Source: Hermatobates lingyangjiaoensis
Lineage: Eukaryota > Arthropoda > Insecta > Hemiptera > Hermatobatidae
Direction: 5' to 3'
Assembly (NCBI GenBank): GCA_026182355.1
Contig: JAPFBL010001617.1
Span: 6,883,001 to 6,947,000, forward strand
DNA: 64,000 nucleotides
Shown: positions 58,295-64,000 of the stretch, in pieces
Numbering within the stretch: the stretch's first letter is position 1
How the letters are laid out: each line of letters starts with the position of its first letter
Translations under genes and position numbers: made by a program
The notes under the pieces: generated by a model
What the model saw: the letters and a program-made list of their open reading frames with translations, nothing else
Told to the model about the DNA's origin: nothing
Databases searched by the model: none

Positions 58295-58468
58295 GTAATA
58301 TATTAAAATTATGCCATTGATTCTTATCTTCTATTATGCACAAATTAAGAATTATTTTATGGAAGTATGTAAAGATTACTATGTAAATATGGGCACTTTA
58401 TTGATAACTTCTCTTTAATTAAGTTAAAATGTGATCAAATACAGAGTAAACACACACATATATATATA

Positions 58469-58974
58469 AGTTATCTTTTTGGTCGAGTGGAAGGCTTTTT
58501 TAAAAAACAATATTTATTAATTACCAATAGATAACAAATATTTCAAATATACTGTGTACAAATATATTGTTTGATAAACACAGGGAAGTCTGAGGGAAAT
58601 ACCACATTTAAATAGAGAGAGTCACAATTACAATATGTCTGCATTTAACAATAAATGGAGCTTTGGCCAAACCAGACTTAGTTGAGCTACTTGAAGAATC
58701 AGGTCCTGACCGTCAAACTGGTGAACTGGAAAATACGCTGGGTTCAGAGGTAGATCGTGGTGGTCCAAAGGTCCTAGGGCAGACTGATGAGTGACAGCGT
58801 CTCCGGTGGCTTCTCAAAATGATCTTCGAAGGGGGTGGGGCCGGACGCTTATTTATGGATTTTATTAGGCGACTCAGCATTACTGACTCTTAGGGTCCCA
58901 TGGGAAAGTGGGCTAGACGACAGAGATGAGCCCTTGTTTTAACCACTTGAACTGCTTCAACTGCCAAGTTAACT
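58469..58974 (-). mobile_element. errantivirus 3' LTR (506 bp)
   Basis: Read on the minus strand the LTR begins AGTTAACTTGGCAG directly after a purine tract and ends ...AAAAGATAACT, so it has the AGTTA...TAACT termini typical of insect errantiviruses (gypsy group). The sequence just outside is TATATATA, the preferred TA-rich target. tatttaaat and aataaat words in the second half may serve as TATA and polyadenylation signals. The matching 5' LTR is beyond the window. Confidence 0.8.
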
Positions 58975-58988
58975 CCTCCGCCCTTAGA
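58975..58988 (-). promoter_or_regulatory. polypurine tract
   Basis: Minus strand cttctaagggcggagg runs to the LTR boundary; it would prime plus-strand DNA synthesis. It overlaps the env stop codon. Confidence 0.65.
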
Positions 58989-60665
58989 AGGGAGCACCGC
59001 CTGGTAGGGTGACTTCTGGGGGTAAGGGGTTTGATCTCGCTGCTGGTACAGGTGTGGTTAATCTCCACCGTGCTGCTAGGTTTTTTCTGTAAAAGAATAT
59101 GGTAAGTCCTAGTATTAACAATAGCACGTATAAAATTCCTGACCATACGATTGGGATGTGGAGGTTGTACTTGGCCTCATGTTCTTGGTATATTAAAGGT
59201 TCTTTAAAATTAGGCATTGTTAGGGCTTTAAAATTAATTATATTTTTTGATATTTTGGTGTCGTCGAGATCCAGTTTTAATTCTGGTAGTAAATGAAGTT
59301 GCCCTGTCGTCTTCGTTGTTGGCTTCATAGTTTTCCCTCTATACGTTATTGTTGTATTACTTACTTTTATAAGGAATGTTCCTTTAAGTTATCTAACTTC
59401 CGTAATGTTTTAATTTTTATACTCTCAGACTCCTTAAATACTCCTAGATATTGATTTATTTCTGTAATATAAATTAATTCATTGACTTCCATATTTGTTT
59501 TTGTATAGTTGCATTTGTTACTTTGCAACTTAGTTAGGATATCCTTCTCACAATCCGCTGCTTGATGTACCTCTTCATTACAAAGAAATATGCTACCTCC
59601 TGTGCACAATGCATCCAATGCTAAAATTAAACTGTCATATTTCAAGAAATACCTATTCTCAGTCAATAATTGGTAACATAATTTCCATTTACAATAACAG
59701 GTATTGATATTAGTTTAAAATATTGATATACTTCTTTTGAGTACAAAGGTATATCTAAAAAGAAAATTACTTGACCATTTTTATTTTGACAGTTACCCTT
59801 AATTAGTGATTCTAAGAGTAACATGACGTCAAAATAAAAATGGTCAAGTAATTTTCTTTTTAGATATACCTTTGTACTCAAAAGAAGTATATCAATATTT
59901 TAATCTAATATCATCTAATATTTCTTCCTTTAATTCTACTGGAAATTCACGCGGCACGCTATACGCTTTAATTGTCTTTAATTCTTCATACAATTACCAT
60001 GGTGTGATTATGCTAGGATGAAGTGTGTGTAACTTGCAAAATGACAGAGATTTTTCTATTTTTCCAAGATAACAATTATGTTCGTCCCTATTTATACTTG
60101 GTTTAACAGGACTTTCCTTCTAATATTTTTGTCTTCGTTATTGATTACGTTATTTAATCTTAAAAGACCGTGTTTTAGTTCATCCGTGTTGTATTGAATG
60201 TTTTTTAGATTAGACTTGTAATTGTTCATCATTTAAGAACTTAGTGTATACTGGTTTGCTAGTTGTTCTTTTAAGTTATGTTCGTTGTTTTCTATGTGAT
60301 GAAGGACTTTATCGTATTTCTCCGCATCATTTGCGTCTAAATTTCCAGTAATAAACTTAATTACGCTTCTTAAACCATTGATTATTCCTCTCTTGACTCG
60401 GTTGGTTGTGATTTTTAGATTAAATGATTTTTCCTGAATGATTCTACTAGTTTGATTTATTAGCTTAATGTAATTTTCCACTTGAAAGTCCGGGTTTTCG
60501 CTTCTGTTTATATCTTGTAGTACCTTGAAATATTGTTCTTGGATTTGTTGAATTTGATGTTCCAGTAGCCTTGTGTTGTAATGGTGTACTAGGGTGTGTG
60601 ATGATACTTTAAGCTTGGCTTGACCGATTTGGACAGGTAATATTCCGACATTGTGGGTTAAGTCT
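58984..60665 (-). pseudogene. env: errantivirus env gene, broken
   Basis: N-terminal part (about 60660-60233) is open and holds a furin-type site RVKRG followed by a fusion-peptide-like hydrophobic stretch and the conserved ITGNLDAND block. It meets a stop near 60233. Frames then shift repeatedly through 60230-59920. An 85-bp inverted duplication disrupts 59706-59912. The remaining C-terminal blocks (59666-59367 and 59328-58984) include Cys-rich extracellular sequence and one transmembrane helix (VWSGILYVLLLILGLTIFF). It resembles the baculovirus-F-related env of gypsy-group elements. Clearly non-functional. Confidence 0.78.
59706..59912. repeat. 85-bp inverted duplication inside env
   Basis: 59706-59790 and 59828-59912 are reverse complements with about one mismatch (tagtttaaa against tagattaaa), separated by 37 bp. 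The arms include ctttgtactcaaaagaag and its complement. Confidence 0.85.
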
Positions 60666-61690
60666 TTGATGTACTGGGTTTGTCCAGCGAAGATGATTGA
60701 CCTGAAACATTAGTTTTGAATTTATACGGTTGTTTGCGCGGCCACCTAATATTACTAAGGTGTATTTGCTCGCGTGTATTGTAGTGTTGTGGCTCTATGG
60801 AACTAGTTTTTAATTCTCGATTTATATGTTTAATAGTTTCTTTTTCATATTTATTTTTTGTTTTACTTTGTTTTTGTTTGTTCGCAACAAATACCTCTTT
60901 CGGTATTTCTGGTAGTGTTTCCCGTTTTTTATTTGGAGTAGAAATGTTGTGTTCCTTGTTATTGGTTATAGTTTCGTTAATTTTCTTGTACATCAGTTTT
61001 GCTTTGCCGCGATGTTTCGTTATGTAATCATTTACGAGTTGTTTTTCTAGGTCAATGCTTAATGCTGACGCGTCGTCTATGTGTCCGGTGATAATCTTGA
61101 ATGGAGTGAGGTCTGTTGCTGAGTGGATAGAATTGTTATAAGCCAATATTGCGTATAATACTTTTCCTTCAATAGTTTCTTTACTAAATTCCTTATGATT
61201 ATCTAATATTCTAATATGTTCGATTAAAGTTGAATGGAATCGTTCTACTAATCCGTTACTTTGGGGGTGTTGTGAACTTGTCAAATGTAAATTTACTTTA
61301 TGTAATTCTAAAAGTTCTTTGACTAATGTGTTGCTAACTTCTAATCCGTTATCTGTAATTATTGTTTTAGGTACAGTGTGGTGGGTAAAGTATTTTATTA
61401 ATGCTGCACGACTTCTATTCCTTGTGTAGCTCTTAGCTTATAGGCTTGTGTGTATTTTGAAAATGAATCTACTAATGTTAAGAACTTGCAATTGTCCAGT
61501 GTTATACTGTCCATAAGTATTGTCTCGAATGGACGCGACGCTGTGGGGGTAATGTTGAGTTCTAAATTTAATGGATGTCTATCGTATTTAGACACTAAGC
61601 GAACGTTACATTGATTAACAAAAGTTTGAACTAAAATTTGGCAAATAATATCACCTTCTTAACTGGTTTTCTGTTTCATCTAAGCCCCTA
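60658..61690 (-). pseudogene. pol: errantivirus integrase
   Basis: From high to low coordinate: an HHCC zinc domain (ESYHLGKRNHRGLDE near 61700-61650; the last Cys appears as Arg in QCNVR), the core with first Asp in ILMDSITL (about 61515), second Asp in ITDNGLE (about 61350) and Glu in SNGLVERF (61260). The C-terminus is basic and ends in GQSSSLDKPSTSKT. One frameshift lies near 61400 (VVQH-stop) and a stop near 61660. The three catalytic acids survive, but the frame does not. Confidence 0.8.
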
Positions 61691-62468
61691 TGATTCCTTT
61701 TTCCTAAATGGTATGACTCTATAAGTTGTGGTATATCGTTTTCGTCCGTAACATCAATTAATTTCTTTGTACATTTGATAAGCTAAATTTGTGAGTCTTT
61801 GAAATATTGCTGTACTACTTTACAAAATTGCTCGTAGTTGTTATTTTCTCGTATGTTGATTTAGGAACTGTATATGTTTTAATAAATTGTATGGTACATC
61901 TTTTTCAAAATTGTTTTTTGATAATTGTACAAGTGTTCGTTGTTTATTTTCAAAAAGTTTTACGATTTTTACTTCCGCGGGACTGTGTTCTACTAGTGAA
62001 ATTATTACTTGATTCTTTCCGAAATTTACTGGTTCGTCTGTTATAGGAATGATTGCTACTGTGTTTCCTTCTGCGTTAGAGTGTATTGTTTGATCGTCTT
62101 CTGTGGTAATGTCTTGTGGGGTTTCGTCTGAATGTACTATAACTGACTCATTGTCTAACTCTGGGTTGTTTTCTACGATTGTATCAATTTGGACTAATTT
62201 TTTAAGAAAATTATCATCTTCTTCTGTTAAATTTACTTCTATTCTCGATAATGCATCTGCGTTTTTGTTCAAACTACCTTTTTTGTATACTATTTCATAA
62301 TTGTATTCTTCTAATTTCAGTCTCCACCTGATTAATTTTGAATTGGGTTCTTTCAAGTTAAACAACAATTGCAATGGCTTATGATCAGTAAATATTTTTT
62401 TTCTGCTGAATAGATAAAATTACTTTAATAGATAAAAATAATAAAGTACTTTACTGCCCATATTATCG
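61690..62468 (-). pseudogene. pol: errantivirus RNase H tail and pol linker
   Basis: The open stretch 62374-61841 begins LLFNLKEPNSKLIRWRLKLE and contains YEIVYKKGSLNKNADALSRI, the conserved end of the RNase H-like domain, followed by an acidic linker (VNLTEEDDNF) leading to the integrase zinc domain. The link to the upstream RT frame is broken around 62400-62470, where the RNase H catalytic centre should start. Confidence 0.72.
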
Positions 62469-63509
62469 CTAATATTTTTTTTTTATTGTAGCTAAGTTAG
62501 ATTCCGATGAATTCAAGGTTCTGCTAACGTAAGCTATCGTTAGGTCTGCACCGTCTTTTAACTGACTAAGCACTGCTCCTAGTGCTACATTACTCGCGTC
62601 TGTAGTTAAATTAAAAGGTTTTGAAAAATCTGGATACTGTAAAATAGGTTCATTTATTAATAAATTTTTGCACGTGTTGAAACTACTTAAATATTCTTCG
62701 TCTTCGATACTAATTTTGGCTCCTTTCTTTAAACATTTCGTCATTGGTTTTGTTAGAGAAGCAAGATTTTTAATAAATTTCCTGTAATATGAAAGTAAGT
62801 CTAAAAATCCTTTTATCTGTTTTTGGGTTTTAGGTAAAGGGTAATTTTTAATTGCTTTAATTTTGTCTGAGTTAGGTTTTACGCCGTCTGGGGTTACGAT
62901 ATGACCTAGGTATGCTACTTCTTTTCTAAGGAATTCTGTTTTATCGAGTTGTAAATGTCCATTTTCTGTGCTAAAAGCTGTTTTTTGTGTACTTTGTTTT
63001 TCTAATTCAATCTGATGAAAACCTGAGGCTAAATCAATGGTTGTAAAACATTGACATTTTCCTAGATTATCTAACAAATCCGTAATGTTTGGAATAGGGT
63101 AACGATCATCAAGTGTTTTCTCTTTAAGTTTCCGTTAATTTAATACTAATCGCCATTTCTGTTTTCCTGAAGCATCCACGTTTTTGGGTACTATTCAAAG
63201 TGCCGAATTCCAAGGAGAATGGGACGGTTTAATTATATTTTGGCTTAACATTTCCTCAATATGTTTTTCTACTTCTTGCTTATGAATTTCTGGATATCTG
63301 TATGATTTTGTGTATTTTGGTATTTCGTCTGTCGTTCTTATGGTATGTTTAATTTCGTTCGTAAAAGTTAAAGGTTCGTGAGTGACATGAAATATATTTG
63401 AATATTGTTTGATTAGTTTTTTAATAGCTGTTTTTTCTTCTGAATTCATATGTTCCGTTCTAATTACAGAAAGATCGAAATTATTTTTCTTACTACTTAG
63501 GAAATTCAT
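62469..63509 (-). pseudogene. pol: errantivirus reverse transcriptase with catalytic deletion
   Basis: N-terminal part (63509-63195) includes EKHIEEMLSQNIIKPSHSPW. Two stop codons follow (near 63190 and 63140). The next frame (63077-62469) has [15 protein letters not shown] with the first catalytic Asp and [10 protein letters not shown], then jumps directly to [16 protein letters not shown]: the segment between, which holds the YxDD active site, is deleted in frame. Thumb and connection ([34 protein letters not shown]) are present. Dead enzyme. Confidence 0.85.
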
Positions 63510-63519
63510 TTTCCTTCGT

Positions 63520-64000
63520 TTCTTGGGATATTAAACTGATTTATTACTAGAGGGTTTAATTGTTGAAATGCCTTCGTATTTTTACTAGGGTTTCTGACTA
63601 TGCAATACGTTTCGTGATTTTTTATTTCTACTATTCCTTCTGTAATTTCTAAAGAATTTAATTTTGTCTGTGGCAAATGCGCGTTTCCGTTTTTAATATT
63701 TTTTTACTTTTAACTTAATTATTTGTTCGGTTTCGGGTGGTATCAGGATGCGTTCTTTGACTTGAGTTTTATTTTTGTTATCAATGGTTCTAAATTGACT
63801 AGGGATTTTGTAGGGGCGTTATTAATATATTGCCGATTAAGTCAATTCGGGCTTCTAATAGTTTCAAGTTGTCCAGTCCTAGAAGTCCGTCAAAAATGGT
63901 GTGTAAGTTAAATAGGTGGAATTTGAGAGTTAATTCTTTAACAACAAATATATTTTTACTTGGAATTGAAACGCTGTATTTTTGTATTGATCTATTATGA
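63520..64000 (-). pseudogene. pol: errantivirus protease region, partial
   Basis: Minus strand near 63920-63790 reads FDGLLGLDNLKLLEARIDL, the end of the errantivirus aspartic protease domain, followed by a Lys- and Thr-rich spacer (ETEQIIKLKV) to the RT. Stops and shifts occur. The catalytic DTG, gag and 5' LTR would lie beyond the window. Confidence 0.6.

Noticed and set aside
57940..58570. Shared string atactgtgtacaaatat at 57.95 kb and inside the LTR at 58.55 kb
   Set aside because: Only about 20 bp in AT-rich context; may be chance, not enough to call a solo LTR remnant.
61807..62300. Plus-strand Phe/Leu/Val-rich frames in the provirus
   Set aside because: Antisense shadows of the RNase H/linker region.
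1..64000. CRISPR arrays, bacterial operons, rRNA genes
   Set aside because: None seen; the DNA is eukaryotic with spliced exons and insect transposons.

Overview
This window is AT-rich nuclear DNA of an animal, almost certainly an insect. The only host gene I can support is a glypican, closest by motif memory to insect dally-like (dlp). Two consecutive plus-strand exons are visible: 41112-41267 and 58060-58294. A 16.8 kb GT-AG intron separates them, and the split codon across it completes a Glu in the conserved 'KFDEFFK' stretch. The exon with start codon and signal peptide and all exons after residue block 'NSQYRF' are not recognisable here. The first 41 kb is therefore probably upstream intron or 5' flank. 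An insect host is supported by the dlp-type protein, an errantivirus, Jockey/R1-type retroposons and small Helitrons. I would guess a large-genome hemimetabolous species, but that is inference.

Everything else is mobile DNA in layers. (1) A dominant dispersed repeat, here 'family A', has near-full copies at 750-2505, 5104-6410, 21156-22740 and 55845-57895 and many fragments. It starts AAAAATCTGGAGTGG, carries an inverted subterminal ACTTTACTATAAGTAAA at both ends with a hairpin near the 3' end, has a GT-rich core, and occurs as tandem copies with the same junction. This resembles Helentron/HINE (DINE-1-like) elements. Two copies contain the same reverse-transcriptase fragment. (2) Penelope-like retroelement (PLE) debris: a cluster of palindromic termini separated by TA microsatellites (9.1-10.7 kb), more termini at 23.4, 27.8-28.2, 28.9 and 41.8 kb, a fold-back copy with RT thumb and GIY-YIG coding remnants (35.4-36.8 kb), and a second GIY-YIG family at 39.1 kb. 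Most termini carry hammerhead-ribozyme-like cores. (3) Two canonical Helitrons on the minus strand (17043-18411, about 43550-45211) keep only the helicase tail; a third helicase fragment lies at 52.3-53.05 kb. (4) Non-LTR remnants (Jockey gag and endonuclease at 45.5-47.7 kb; RT or RNase H pieces at 2.5, 10.9, 14.9, 19.5, 31.3, 47.9 and 50.2 kb). (5) A tRNA-type SINE (335-560), a hAT MITE (23927-24166) and a Ty3/gypsy integrase scrap (53.2 kb). (6) From 58469 to the window end, the 3' part of a defective minus-strand errantivirus: LTR, env, integrase, RNase H, RT and protease, inserted 174 bp after the second glypican exon.

Several GC-richer, non-repetitive islands (about 6.85-7.3, 12.8-13.1, 13.8-13.95, 18.45-18.7, 27.17-27.33 and 49.3-49.5 kb) are the best candidates for regulatory sequence or undetected 5' exons of the glypican gene. 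All coordinates of degraded elements are estimates by eye.
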